Source of the DNA: Providencia rettgeri
Lineage (GTDB): Bacteria > Pseudomonadota > Gammaproteobacteria > Enterobacterales > Enterobacteriaceae
Length of the DNA stretch: 64,000 nt
NCBI RefSeq assembly: GCF_001874625.1
Contig: NZ_CP017671.1
Coordinates: 930,001 to 994,000 of the forward strand
Direction of reading: 5' to 3'
Shown: piece after piece, positions 42,823 to 51,577 of the stretch
Layout: the number at the start of each line of letters is the position of its first letter
Position numbering within the stretch: the stretch's first letter is position 1
Translations under genes and position numbers: made by a program
Notes under the pieces: generated by a model
The model's database searches: none
Told to the model about the DNA's origin: nothing
What the model saw: only the letters and a program-made list of their open reading frames with translations

Positions 42823-43035
42823 TAAAGGATTTTTTCTTCTTTTTTAACTTCAATGTGGGCTATTGTAATTTTTGCTATGGGGGTATTTTCATTTTTCTTT
42901 GCTGAAAGTTATACATGGCTATTGATGAATACAGAATTTACATTTTCATTTGAGTATATAAAAAAAGCATGCAAGCTAGCATTGGTATTAAGCCCAATGC
43001 TAGGAGTGGTGACCTACTTTATGTATAATAAATAG
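42806..43035 (+). pseudogene. Membrane immunity gene of cassette 1, apparent frameshift
   Basis: An ATG at 42806, overlapping the toxin end as in the related cassettes 3 and 11, gives [13 protein letters not shown] and then stops at TAA after a run of six T (42840-42845). One extra T would join it to the frame starting MWAIVIFAMGVFSFFFAESY at 42853 and yield an uninterrupted two-helix membrane protein of about 76 residues. The shorter frame 42853-43035 (60 residues) might still be made on its own. Alternatives are a sequencing error in the homopolymer or phase variation. Confidence 0.6.
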
Positions 43036-43060
43036 GATAATAGTTAATGAAGTGGTTTAA

Positions 43061-43352
43061 CTAACTTTCCCCCTCACTCAACCGGATAATCAATTGTCCG
43101 GCTTGGCAGGAGAGCGTAACGTTGCTACCCACCGTAAACCCTAACTCACTTAACCACTTACCGCTGAATATCAGTTGTGGGCTGGGGTTGGGTTTACCGC
43201 GGTAGGGGGTGTAACCCACTGTATACTGTCTTGATTTTACCGCCTGTCCTTTAGCTGTCGGTGTTTTTTACTTTACACTCGTCTCTAGCCACTGTGACTA
43301 CTCCCCCGTCACACTAATCATCTCTCGCCAAATCTAAAAAATAACCAATCAT
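43061..43352 (-). pseudogene. symE relic (copy 1, type A, frameshifted)
   Basis: The C-terminal SymE core is intact in frame (TVGYTPYRGKPNPSPQLIFS), ending RLSEGES. A six-T run where the intact copy has five puts the N-terminal extension out of frame with a stop. The upstream end matches the type A start (CAT at 43350-43352). The preceding cassette lacks the usual GATCCC hairpin. Confidence 0.7.
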
Positions 43353-43439
43353 ATCTTTCCCTTTGGGTTTTTTAGCTATTTACATGATTTTTGAGTCCAT
43401 CGTGTAAAACATGAGAGCAATGGGCGCTTTAAAGTGATG

Positions 43440-44469
43440 GGTTCACTGCTGACCAATGTGAATAACAAAGGGAAAGACAGCAATACCAAGCATGCAGCGG
43501 TATCGGAGGGTAACATTGTTATTCGCGATAAAGACAATCAGAAACAAGATATCAGCGAATTAAGCCGAGATACAGACAATGCTCATGAAAAACTCAATAC
43601 GATTTTTGATAAAGAGAAAGAGCAAAAGCGGATAGAGAAAACGCAGTTAGTGGGCGAGTTAACCGCGCTAAAATCCGGTTAATTACTCTTTGTTGTCCAC
43701 CGTTTAGCATCATGCATATGTAAGATGCTGTTAATCACGGTCTCAATCGCTTCTCTCTCTTTCTCATCCAGCTGTGAAATCGCTTCAAACTGTAGCTTAA
43801 GGCGCTCATCAGGGTCACGTTCGTTGGCTTCAAAAAGAAGCATATCAGCACTGACATTCAAGGCTAGAAGCCACTAAGAACGAAAGGAAAAACTTTGATA
43901 AAACGCCAATGACAGACGATGAGCGTAAGAAAGCCATTGCTTCTATCAAAGATCCGAACTTAAAAGGGGATGAAACGGCCATTCGGAACGCGGTATTAAA
44001 TGACCGTATAGAGAAAGCGGTTCAAGGGTCAGAATGGGGCGTTGGTGGTGATAATCGCCGTATCGTGGAGTCAGGGACGGCGTTAATCCAAGGCTTGGTG
44101 AGCGGTGATGTGAATAAAGCGGTGGGGAATGCGAGTGCACCGTATATTGCCAATCAGATAGCCAAGAATATTGGAGAGGAAAATAAAGCAGGGCGTTTAG
44201 CGGCCCATGGTATTGCGAATGTTGCATTAGCGCTGGCAAAAGGTGAAAATGCAGGGGCACAATCGCTGGGAGCCATGACGGGTGAAGCGATGGGGATGCT
44301 GTCGGTAGAACTGTACGGTAAAACGCTCGGTGAGCTGACGGAAGACGAAAAAGCGACAGTGAGCGCCTTTGCGAGTTTGGCAGCGGGAATAGCCGGCGGA
44401 TTAGTGGGTGGCGATACATCGAGCGCAGGCAATGCCGCCGAGGCAGGGAAGACCACGGTTGAGAATAAC
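43440..44469 (+). repeat. Pretoxin repeat R, copy in cassette 2, interrupted
   Basis: Shares with the cassette 13 copy a private set of variants ([30 protein letters not shown]) that set it apart from the cdiA, cassette 1 and cassette 6 copies. Interrupted at 43662-43861. Confidence 0.88.
43679..43861 (-). pseudogene. C-terminal fragment of an XRE-family regulator inside repeat R
   Basis: About 60 residues, NVSADMLLFEANERDPDERL then LQFEAISQLDEKEREAIE, the acidic tail typical of enterobacterial and phage XRE (Cro/CI-like) regulators. The DNA-binding half is absent and the only start is TTG. The inserted block is about 43662-43861. It is a stray fragment rather than a gene. Confidence 0.65.
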
Positions 44470-45393
44470 TTCTTACATGCTGAAAAAATCATTACTTTTG
44501 TTGGTGAATTCGCTAATGCAAAAACACCAGAAGAGAGAAAACAGTTACAACAAGATATTGATAAATTAGACAGGCAACTTCAGTCACAAGCGGAAGCTTG
44601 GGGGATATCAACCAATGATATGAAGAGTGCATTAGCTGGCCTAAAAGCATTGGAAGGCTTGCCAGATTGTAATGCACAATGCCAAGAAATGGTAAGAGAT
44701 TCAATATCTAAACTCGAGCCTGCATTAGAAAATAGGATAAATAAACATTCATCACAAACAGAAAACCTCAAAGAGCTAACAGGGATTTTAGCCACTGTAA
44801 TTGTGATGAATGAGAATGGATTGATTGATGGTCGAGCCACTACATCGAGCGGTGGGAAAGGAGGAGCTAGCGGTACAGGTTCTTCTAAGATAGATAGTGC
44901 AGCGAAAGGGGGCGGGCAAAAAGGGAAAGAAACTAACCCGATAATTAATCAACCCAATATAACAGTAATCTCACCTGAAATAGAAGCCAAGATACTTGTG
45001 GGGCAAAGAGTTGGAAACTCAAATAAATTAATTGGCGGACACTCGCCTTCAGTGAGTAATGAAAATCCAAATTATGCTGTGGAAACAATAAAATTGAATC
45101 CAGACGGTACAAGAGTTGTGAAATTTACGACTCAGTTCCCAGATGGGAACTTATCAAAAATTAAGACAAGTACACTATTCCCAGAGCATTGGTCAGATAG
45201 AAGCATTATTGATTCTGTAAATAAAATTGGTAATTCCACGGCTATTGGGCAAAGAAGCTCAACAGGTGAAACATTACATCGTGGTGTAATTAATGGTGTA
45301 GAAATTGATGTGATTAAAAAAGGAAATCAAGTTACAGCTGGGTATCCTGTAGGTGGAAAACCGACTCCTGGCTTTAATCCAATCGATTGAGGC

Positions 45394-45822
45394 ATGTATA
45401 TGTATAAAGAATTTGATTTATGTATTACTGATTTTAGTAATGATAATGAACCTGGAGATTATTGGTATGATTGCGGTGTTGTTGAATCTGCTGAAATTTT
45501 AAGTAAATTCAACGAATCAGATTGGGCATGCCTATTTAATGAGTTATCGAACAAATCTATATTTTGGAAAACTAGATTGGTCGAATCCTTGGGTGATTTA
45601 AAAAATAGTCATGAGCTAAATATTATTTTAAAGCTCATTGATACTGAGAATTATGATTTATTTATTAGTTGTATCGACTCGTTAAGATCTATGGATATAT
45701 GTAGTTTATCTGAGGATGATTTGGGCAAGATTAGTGGTAAAATATACCATCTCAAGTCAAATGCTTCTTTGCCCGTGAAAAGTATTTTAGATAGTTTTTC
45801 ACATGAATTTAAGAGTAAATAA
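45394..45822 (+). CDS. Probable immunity protein for the EndoU tip (cassette 2)
   Basis: 142 residues, MYMYKEFDLCITDFSNDNEP, acidic, with helical repeats in the second half (SLGDLKNSHELNIILKLIDT) reminiscent of HEAT-like immunity proteins such as Imm30; that assignment is tentative. TGAGG lies just before the ATG, 3 bp after the toxin stop. Confidence 0.75.
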   Translation: MYMYKEFDLCITDFSNDNEPGDYWYDCGVVESAEILSKFNESDWACLFNELSNKSIFWKTRLVESLGDLKNSHELNIILKLIDTENYDLFISCIDSLRSMDICSLSEDDLGKISGKIYHLKSNASLPVKSILDSFSHEFKSK

Positions 45823-45823
45823 A

Positions 45824-45840
45824 CCCTGTTTTACACAGGG
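45824..45840. terminator. Bidirectional hairpin after cassette 2
   Basis: CCCTGT/ACAGGG stem between the convergent immunity gene and symE relic, with CCTTCTT following. Confidence 0.55.
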
Positions 45841-45854
45841 CCTTCTTAATACTC

Positions 45855-46065
45855 TCACTCCTCAGCCAGCCGGATAATCAACTGTCCGGCTTGGCGCGTG
45901 AGAGTGACGTTGCTTCCAACCGTAAACCCTAACTCACTCAACCACTTACCGCTGAATATCAGTTGTGGGCTGGGGTTGGGTTTACCGCGGTTAGGGGGAT
46001 AACCCACTGTATACTGTCTGGTTTTTAGCACATCTTCTTTAGCTGTCGGTGTTTTTACACTACAA
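45855..46065 (-). pseudogene. symE relic (copy 2), 5' end cut by a GC-rich insert
   Basis: Reads through the SymE core (TVGYPPNRGKPNPSPQLIFS to RLAEE) and upstream into KTPTAKEDVLKTRQ, then is cut off by the GC-rich block at 46066. No start codon remains in SymE context. Confidence 0.7.
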
Positions 46066-46400
46066 TCGCGCTTAGGCGCACCGCGCCAATCGGTGATGTA
46101 GCATACTCAGCAAAACAGGGTGGCTTGGTTCGCCTAATCCGCATTATATCGGCCCCCGCGGCTCGGCCTCGGCGCCCAGTCGCGTCCAGCCCATGCAGCC
46201 CCCCAGGGGGCTTCCCGAGTCAGGCATGGTCATGCAAAACCTCGGTTAACCAGGAAGAATGGCGCTTCAACGTGCCGCGCGCGTCACGGGTGGGCTCTAT
46301 GCCGCCCACACCCGCAGAACGGCGTTGTGCCCGCCAACAAGTTGGCAGTCACGCCGCCGTTGCGCTAAACTGCGTCTTAGGTAAAAAGTGATGACAGAGG
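46066..46400. other. GC-rich foreign insert
   Basis: About 335 bp, visibly far richer in GC than anything around it, lying between symE sequence on the left and the cassette spacer on the right. It contains a GC-rich hairpin (AGCCCCC/GGGGGCT, 46197-46212) and an 88-codon open frame that looks like chance. I cannot name its source; it replaces the 5' end of the symE copy. Confidence 0.7.
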
Positions 46401-46408
46401 CCAAAAAC

Positions 46409-46539
46409 GCACGTCGGGGCGATCAACTCCAAACGTGAAAATGCACTGGGAAAATCGGCTTGTAACTGACTGAATGCACTAGGGAAAGGTGGTTTTATCT
46501 GGCTAAGTCGCAATGGAATGAGTTGTTGTTGAGAATAAC
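46409..46539 (+). repeat. VENN spacer element before cassette 3 (131 bp)
   Basis: One of seven near-uniform elements running from GCACGTCGG to the VENN codons (GTTGAGAATAAC). An in-frame TGA stands immediately before the GTTGTTGTT codons, so the tip has no upstream coding sequence. Confidence 0.85.
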
Positions 46540-47418
46540 TATTTGAGTGCTAAACAAATCACATCGTGGATTGATAAGTATGATAGTGCAGCCACAGATG
46601 AGGACAAAAAGAAATTAATTGCTATTGCTGAAAACTTGGATAAAGAACAGCTACAGAAAGCATTGGATACAAAAATTTCTAAAGATTATTTAGAGCAACA
46701 AAAAGATGAGCTCAGAGCATTGTTAAATTCAGGTAACTGTAATTCGGATTGTCGCTACATAGCACAAACGAGTATCAATCAGTTGACACCAATCATCGAT
46801 AACTATGGTGACTTAGAAAGAACAAATAAAATTCCTAGGGCTGCAATAGCAACAATTACTTTGGCTTTGCCAATGGCAAGCAAAACTGTTAGCCCTTATG
46901 TATCTAGTTGGTTAGGTAGCACATCTTTAGCTAACCGCGTGATAGGGGTAACAACCACAGGTACGGCAAACTTAGGAATGCAGGGATATAATATTTATAA
47001 AGATCCTGAAAAGACTGATTTTAGTTACGCAAATTTCGGAAGTTCATTATTAACAGGAGGGATTACACTAGGAATGGGATATTGGGGAACCGTCACAACC
47101 AATACAACAGGAGCTGGAGTCTCAAGTTTAATTGATGGTGAATCTCCTTGGCCTTCAATGGGCGGGGCACTTGTAGGATCGACTGTTGGGTATTGGGGAA
47201 CAGTGGGAATAACTAAGACTGCAAATAGCCAATTCAATCCTTGGTCTAATGGACTTAAAGAAAAATATTTAGTTGAAATGCCATCAATATCAGCCCCACC
47301 AACTGTATCAGTAGTACCAAGTATTATTGGAAGTGGCGCTGGCGCTTTGGGGGCTGAAGGGACGAATAAAATAGTTACCGATAAAATAAAAAAATTGAAT
47401 GACGAGGAACAAAAATGA
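46540..47418 (+). CDS. Orphan cdiA-CT cassette 3, probable ionophore tip
   Basis: 292 codons after VENN with no proper start (a TTG at 46543 is the first option). A helical charged N-part (YDSAATDEDKKKLIAIAENL) is followed by Ala/Gly-rich hydrophobic segments (IATITLALPMASKTVSPYVS, GSSLLTGGITLGMGYWG) and a short polar tail. This looks like a membrane-inserting CDI toxin. The first about 200 residues are almost identical to cassette 11; the last about 90 differ. The immunity gene overlaps by 4 bp. Confidence 0.75.
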   Translation, partial: YLSAKQITSWIDKYDSAATDEDKKKLIAIAENLDKEQLQKALDTKISKDYLEQQKDELRALLNSGNCNSDCRYIAQTSINQLTPIIDNYGDLERTNKIPRAAIATITLALPMASKTVSPYVSSWLGSTSLANRVIGVTTTGTANLGMQGYNIYKDPEKTDFSYANFGSSLLTGGITLGMGYWGTVTTNTTGAGVSSLIDGESPWPSMGGALVGSTVGYWGTVGITKTANSQFNPWSNGLKEKYLVEMPSISAPPTVSVVPSIIGSGAGALGAEGTNKIVTDKIKKLNDEEQK

Positions 47419-47651
47419 AATTTTTTAAATATTTCATTCTACTTTCAGTTGCATTCTCTTTTATGGTTTTTTTTATTCTTTTAATAATAAAAACACTAGT
47501 AGAATTAATATACTATTACTCAATGGAAAATAGTCTTTTTTCTATTACTAAAGAAAATATTATAGATTATATGTGCTTGGGAATAGGATTTGGTTTTTTC
47601 TTTAGTATAGTAGCTTGCTTAGTCAGTTATTTTGAATATAAAAGACGCTAA
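47415..47651 (+). CDS. Membrane immunity protein of cassette 3
   Basis: 78 residues with two hydrophobic segments (MKFFKYFILLSVAFSFMVFF and GIGFGFFFSIVACLVSYF), as expected for immunity to a pore-forming CDI tip. GAGGAA lies upstream and the ATG overlaps the toxin stop. It differs clearly from the cassette 11 immunity protein. Confidence 0.75.
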   Translation: MKFFKYFILLSVAFSFMVFFILLIIKTLVELIYYYSMENSLFSITKENIIDYMCLGIGFGFFFSIVACLVSYFEYKRR

Positions 47652-47699
47652 TATTTCTACAAAGAAAAAACTAGCGCCATACTGGGATCTCCTTTGCTA

Positions 47700-47771
47700 C
47701 CTTATTCCCCCTTGGCCAGCCGGATAGTGTCTGGTTTTAATTCTGCTTTATCTCTTTCTGAGCTCAAAAAT
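47700..47771 (-). pseudogene. symE remnant (copy 3), internally deleted
   Basis: Only the last few codons (TTGGCCAGCCGGATA) and a few 5' bases (TGTCTGGTTTTAATTC) remain, joined directly. Compared with copy 10, nearly the whole coding region is lost. Confidence 0.6.
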
Positions 47772-47902
47772 GCACGTCGGGGATCTTGAGTCCAAACGTG
47801 AAAATGCACTGGAAAAACTGGGTTGTAACTGACTGAATGCACTAGGGAAAAGTAGTTTTATCTGGCTAAATCGCAATGGAATGAGTTGTTGTTGAGAATA
47901 AC
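47772..47902 (+). repeat. VENN spacer element before cassette 4 (131 bp)
   Basis: Same as the spacer before cassette 11 over its whole length by eye, including GGGATCTTGAGTCC and CTGGAAAAACTGGG; an in-frame TGA precedes the VENN codons. Confidence 0.85.
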
Positions 47903-48832
47903 TCACTGTCGGGTGATCAGTTAAGAGAATCCTACAAAGAAAGCGCCAAATGGTGGAAAGACCAAACGCGAGAAACCTTTGGTGAAGGCACTACCTCTAC
48001 AGCAATTAATAGTGTTATAGGTGCATTGGAAGATGCGGGTGACTTGGCGATTGCAGGTGGTGATTATGTTCTTGATGGCGCTGCGGCTGTCACTGCATGT
48101 GCTACGGCTAGCAATTATTGTCAGAAAGCCCTGAATGACCTAGAAGGTAAACACCAAGGAGCGTTAGATGTTGCTACGTCATTAATCAATGGCGACAGTT
48201 GGAATGCAATCCAAGATCTTGCCAAACGCGCTGGCGAAGGTGATCAATTGGCGGCAGAGCAGCTTGGTGCCGCGATGGCAGGGATCTTTATACCGGGTAA
48301 AAAAGTGCCAACGCCAGTAGTAACAACTGGCAAGCTCCTCAAGAATGCAGATGGTTTCCTTGAAATTAAAGTTAATACAACCCCCTTAGAAGGTCATGGG
48401 CGGTTAAATACTGTTGATTCGTTGGGTAATGGAAAGTTTAATCCCGCAGAGGCAGCCGCTGCGGCTAGGTTAGAAACTTCCTTGGGGCAAATGGATAGAT
48501 TACCTGAAGGTATAGCGGGAAAGGCAAGTGCAGATTTTATTATCACAAGTGGAGCTAATAAAGGAAAAACTGTTGATTTAATGTATACAACAAAGAATCT
48601 CAAGCAAGCTGAAATTGATGGAATTAATAAGTTCTATGAGAAGAACATGACTGTATCGAGAGAAGCCGGCAAATTACCTCCTGGACAAGACCAGATTATT
48701 AAACATTTAAATAAGGCAGATATAGTTCCTGTTGATTTCAGTGTACTGACTCCTAAAAATCAACAAATATTTATGGATTATGTCAAGACGTTACCAAAGT
48801 CTCAACGGGATAAAATTATTATTTTGAGGTAA
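47903..48832 (+). CDS. Orphan cdiA-CT cassette 4, unassigned tip
   Basis: 309 codons after VENN without a proper start; a TTG at 48026 is possible. The first part (about residues 1-140) holds an entry-type domain, YCQKALNDLEGKHQGALDVA to FIPGKKVPT, shared with cassette 8. The tip proper contains GHGRLNTVDSLGNGKFNPAE, ASADFIITSGANKGKTVDLM and DIVPVDFSVLTPKNQQIF. I do not recognise the family; a nuclease is likely by analogy. The immunity gene follows after 3 bp. Confidence 0.7.
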   Translation, partial: SLSGDQLRESYKESAKWWKDQTRETFGEGTTSTAINSVIGALEDAGDLAIAGGDYVLDGAAAVTACATASNYCQKALNDLEGKHQGALDVATSLINGDSWNAIQDLAKRAGEGDQLAAEQLGAAMAGIFIPGKKVPTPVVTTGKLLKNADGFLEIKVNTTPLEGHGRLNTVDSLGNGKFNPAEAAAAARLETSLGQMDRLPEGIAGKASADFIITSGANKGKTVDLMYTTKNLKQAEIDGINKFYEKNMTVSREAGKLPPGQDQIIKHLNKADIVPVDFSVLTPKNQQIFMDYVKTLPKSQRDKIIILR

Positions 48833-48835
48833 ATT

Positions 48836-49180
48836 ATGGGTGCTTATATTGGTATTGGGTATAGTGAGAATAGCACTAAAAATCTTAGTGTATCTTTAAA
48901 TAGGAGTGCCTCGGGGGCTTTAGAAGTATTATTTGATAAAGCATTACAGGCAAGATATCCCCAAATTTATGAAACAATAATGGAAGTTTTTGTTCTTGAT
49001 CAAATGAATTTTTATGATTTAGAAAAAAAAGACTTTAATATAGCAATAAAGGCCATCAGAAATTATTTGAGAGACATGAAAAATCCAACAGAGGCTCAAT
49101 TATTCCAAAAATTCATATGGCAATCAGAAATTGAACCTCTTATACAGCAAGATAAACGTTACGAAGATCCTAATAAATAA
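48836..49180 (+). CDS. Probable immunity protein of cassette 4
   Basis: 114 residues, MGAYIGIGYSENSTKNLSVS, soluble, mostly helical in its second half. Unknown family; called from position directly after the tip and before the convergent symE relic. Confidence 0.72.
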   Translation: MGAYIGIGYSENSTKNLSVSLNRSASGALEVLFDKALQARYPQIYETIMEVFVLDQMNFYDLEKKDFNIAIKAIRNYLRDMKNPTEAQLFQKFIWQSEIEPLIQQDKRYEDPNK

Positions 49181-49201
49181 CTGAGTTCTCCATTAATAAT
49201 T

Positions 49202-49489
49202 TTACTCCCCCTCAGCCAGCTGGATGATCAACTGTCCAGCTTGGCGAGTGAGGGTAAAGTGACTGCCAACCGTAAACCCAAGCCCATTCAGCCACTTACC
49301 ACTGATTATCAGTTGTGGGCTGGGGTTCGGGCGCTATCGGTTGGGCAAGTACCCCACTGTATACTGCCTTGATTTTACAGCCTGTTCTTTAGCTGCCTGG
49401 GTTTTTACTTTACACTCGTCTCTAGCCACTGTGACTACTCCCCCGTCACACCAATCATCTCTCGCCAAATCTAAAAAATAACCAATCAT
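49202..49489 (-). pseudogene. symE (copy 4, type A) with nonsense mutation
   Basis: Full-length relative of copy 0 from MIGYFLDLARDDW to IIQLAEGE, but the codon after LPNR is TAG where copy 0 has CAA (Gln). The reading frame is otherwise kept, which points to recent loss. Confidence 0.75.
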
Positions 49490-49540
49490 ATCTTGCCCTT
49501 TGGGCTTTTAGCTATTTACATGATTTTTGAGTCCATCGTG

Positions 49541-49620
49541 TAGCCGGCGGATTAGTGGGTGGCGATACATCGAGCGCAGGCAATGCCGCCGAGGCAGGGA
49601 AGACCACGGTTGAGAATAAC
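49541..49620 (+). repeat. 3' remnant of pretoxin repeat R before cassette 5 (80 bp)
   Basis: The type A leader (ending GTCCATCGTG) is joined straight to the last about 80 bp of repeat R at TAGCCGGCGG. The rest of the 867-bp copy is missing. Confidence 0.85.
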
Positions 49621-50667
49621 TATCTGAGCGACTCAGAGCACCGCCAGAAGACGTCACTGGAGCTGAAAGAGAAGCAAGGGAAGATTACTGAAGTTGAGCA
49701 ACAGATCAAAGATACAGAGACAACCCAAAAATTACTTGATACCTGTGCCGGCGGTGTTTCACCTGAGTGTACCGCCGCCAGAAAAGACGCATTCGAGAAA
49801 ATCGCGACCTATGTTGATTTGACTTATCAAAACCCAAAAACGCAACAAGCGGGTTATCAAGAACTTGATAGGTTATTGAAGTCGACATCACCAGAAGCAC
49901 AGCAAGCGTTTGTTTTGGTAGAAGTTTATACTGAAGCGTTTAAGAGCCTTGGTTATTCGGAAGCGGATTCGCGTAAGTATGCGGGGCTGTATATAGGTTC
50001 ACTCAACCTGATTGGCAGCGGTGCAGCAATTGCGAACTCAAGCGCTTTAGTTAAGCAGTTTGGGAAAGATGTTGCGAAACCAGGTGTAACCCCAACAAAA
50101 CCAAATGAACAAATACCACCCAAAACAACGCCTAACCAAAGCAATGGAGATAAGTTAAATAACTATCAAGTTCATGACTTGAAGCAAGTTAATGACCCTG
50201 CACTGAATTTAAATACAATTAGGCAAGAAACAAACAAATATTTAAAAACCTCAGCACAACAAGAAGATTCAGCTGTTAGTTATGCTACAGCATCGGTGAC
50301 TGCTAACGGTAAAACAGACTATTATATTTCTGTTAGTGGCAAATCATGGTCAGGAAAATCACCAGATACAGTGAATATTGGCGGCATTAGCTATAAAGTG
50401 ATACGTGAAGATAAAAATAGCTTCACTAGTGTAGGTGACATTGATGCGAAGAAAACAAATTTCAATCATGCCGAACAGAAGTTATTTAACCACATTCAAG
50501 ATTCATACAAAGGACAAAAAGCAGATGTAAACATGGCAATGCAAAATACATCTCAAAATAAACAAGGAATGTGTGTGAGTTGTGGCTATACAAGTCAAAA
50601 TTTTGCAGAGAACAATAAAAATCTTAATGTAAATATCTATCAAGGCTCTACGGGTAAAAACAAATGA
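49555..50667 (+). CDS. Orphan cdiA-CT cassette 5, HAE/CxxC deaminase tip
   Basis: 370 residues from a GTG in the R remnant. After VENN comes an entry-type domain, DSEHRQKTSLELKEKQGKIT to RKYAGLYIGSLNL, shared with cassette 12, then a Pro-rich linker. The tip has NHAEQKLFNHIQDSYKG (H-A-E, zinc ligand plus proton shuttle) and GMCVSCGYTSQ (CxxC), the signature of the nucleic-acid deaminase superfamily. Whether it edits DNA or RNA is unknown. The immunity gene overlaps its end (4 bp) and is of the SUKH type. Confidence 0.82.
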   Translation: MGGDTSSAGNAAEAGKTTVENNYLSDSEHRQKTSLELKEKQGKITEVEQQIKDTETTQKLLDTCAGGVSPECTAARKDAFEKIATYVDLTYQNPKTQQAGYQELDRLLKSTSPEAQQAFVLVEVYTEAFKSLGYSEADSRKYAGLYIGSLNLIGSGAAIANSSALVKQFGKDVAKPGVTPTKPNEQIPPKTTPNQSNGDKLNNYQVHDLKQVNDPALNLNTIRQETNKYLKTSAQQEDSAVSYATASVTANGKTDYYISVSGKSWSGKSPDTVNIGGISYKVIREDKNSFTSVGDIDAKKTNFNHAEQKLFNHIQDSYKGQKADVNMAMQNTSQNKQGMCVSCGYTSQNFAENNKNLNVNIYQGSTGKNK

Positions 50668-51188
50668 TGAACAATGAACTAATCAATTATCTGCACTCTG
50701 TTTATCCAGAATTACCGATTGATTTTAGCTATATGCGAGGTTACTCAGCTGATGAAATCCAGAAAATTGAACGCTTATACGATATTAAAGTTACAGACCA
50801 GTTGTATGATTTTTTAACAAGTATTGGTCGTTGCAGTGGTGGTCTTTTTGGTGATGACCCTCTTCTTTTTTATCGAAACCAAAAAACAATTAGAGGAAGC
50901 ATACTAATGCAATCTGGTATGAGAGAAGATCTAGCCGCGATCCAACAACATGATTTATTACCGCAAAAGCCATTTTTTTTGTCAGTAGAAAGTTATACCC
51001 AGTATTTTTTTGTTTTAACAGCTTCTGATAACCCTAACCTTATTTATCAATATGATGAAAATGAAGAAACCGTAGAAGCTACAAATTGGGATCTTAAAAA
51101 TTATTTAAGGCATGTTGTTAATGTATATACTCGAAATTACGATGTTAAAGCATCTTTCGATCAACATGGTGAGCTTATTATTATTTGA
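50664..51188 (+). CDS. SUKH (SMI1/KNR4) immunity protein of cassette 5
   Basis: 174 residues. IQKIERLYDIKVTDQLYDFL then GRCSGGLFGDDPLLFYR is the SUKH superfamily pattern, a common immunity fold for nuclease and deaminase tips. It overlaps the toxin by 4 bp (ATGA), so the two are coupled. Confidence 0.85.
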   Translation: MMNNELINYLHSVYPELPIDFSYMRGYSADEIQKIERLYDIKVTDQLYDFLTSIGRCSGGLFGDDPLLFYRNQKTIRGSILMQSGMREDLAAIQQHDLLPQKPFFLSVESYTQYFFVLTASDNPNLIYQYDENEETVEATNWDLKNYLRHVVNVYTRNYDVKASFDQHGELIII

Positions 51189-51198
51189 TTGCTTAAAA

Positions 51199-51219
51199 TC
51201 CCAGCTTAACACTGGGATC
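51199..51219. terminator. Bidirectional hairpin after cassette 5
   Basis: ATCCCAG/CTGGGAT stem followed by CTCCCTTAA, between the convergent immunity gene and symE relic. Confidence 0.6.
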
Positions 51220-51233
51220 TCCCTTAACGATCT

Positions 51234-51520
51234 TACTCGCTCTCAGACAGCTGGATGATCAGTTGTCCAGCTTGGCGAATGAGGGTAAAGTGACTGCCCA
51301 CCGTAAATCCGAGCTCATTCAGCCACTTACCACTGATAATCAGTTGTGGGCTGGGGTTCGGTCGCTGTCGGTTGGGCAAGTACCCCACTGTATACTGTCT
51401 TGATTTTACCGCCTGTTCTTTAGCTGTCGGTGTTTTTTACTTTACACTCGTCTCTAGCCACTGTGACTACTCCCCGTCACACCAATCATCTCTCGCCAAA
51501 TCTAAAAAATAACCAATCAT
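51234..51520 (-). pseudogene. symE relic (copy 5, type A, frameshifted)
   Basis: The core TVGYLPNRQRPNPSPQLIIS to IIQLSESE is intact. The 5' part has one C too few (CTCCCCGTC) and a six-T run, both shifting the frame relative to copy 0. Confidence 0.7.
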
Positions 51521-51577
51521 ATCTTGCCTTTTGGGCTTTTAGCTATTTACATGATTTTTGAGTCCATCGTGTAAAAC

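Larger units (their letters stand above)
43437..45390 (+). pseudogene. Orphan cdiA-CT cassette 2, EndoU tip, pretoxin interrupted
   Basis: The pretoxin copy reads [20 protein letters not shown] and then breaks at about 43662 where a foreign 200-bp fragment replaces about 36 bp. The frame resumes ([20 protein letters not shown] at 43909) through VENN into a 307-residue tip. The tip has a coiled N-part and an EndoU-type nuclease C-part: GGHSPSVSNENPNYAVE, STLFPEHWSDRSIIDSV and TLHRGVINGVEIDV, giving the two histidines expected of bacterial EndoU. The tip itself looks intact, with an immunity gene 3 bp downstream, so it could be rescued by recombination with repeat R. Confidence 0.78.

Noticed and set aside
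46125-46391. 88-codon frame in the GC-rich insert
   Set aside because: GC-rich DNA is poor in stop codons; there is no ribosome site or recognisable domain.
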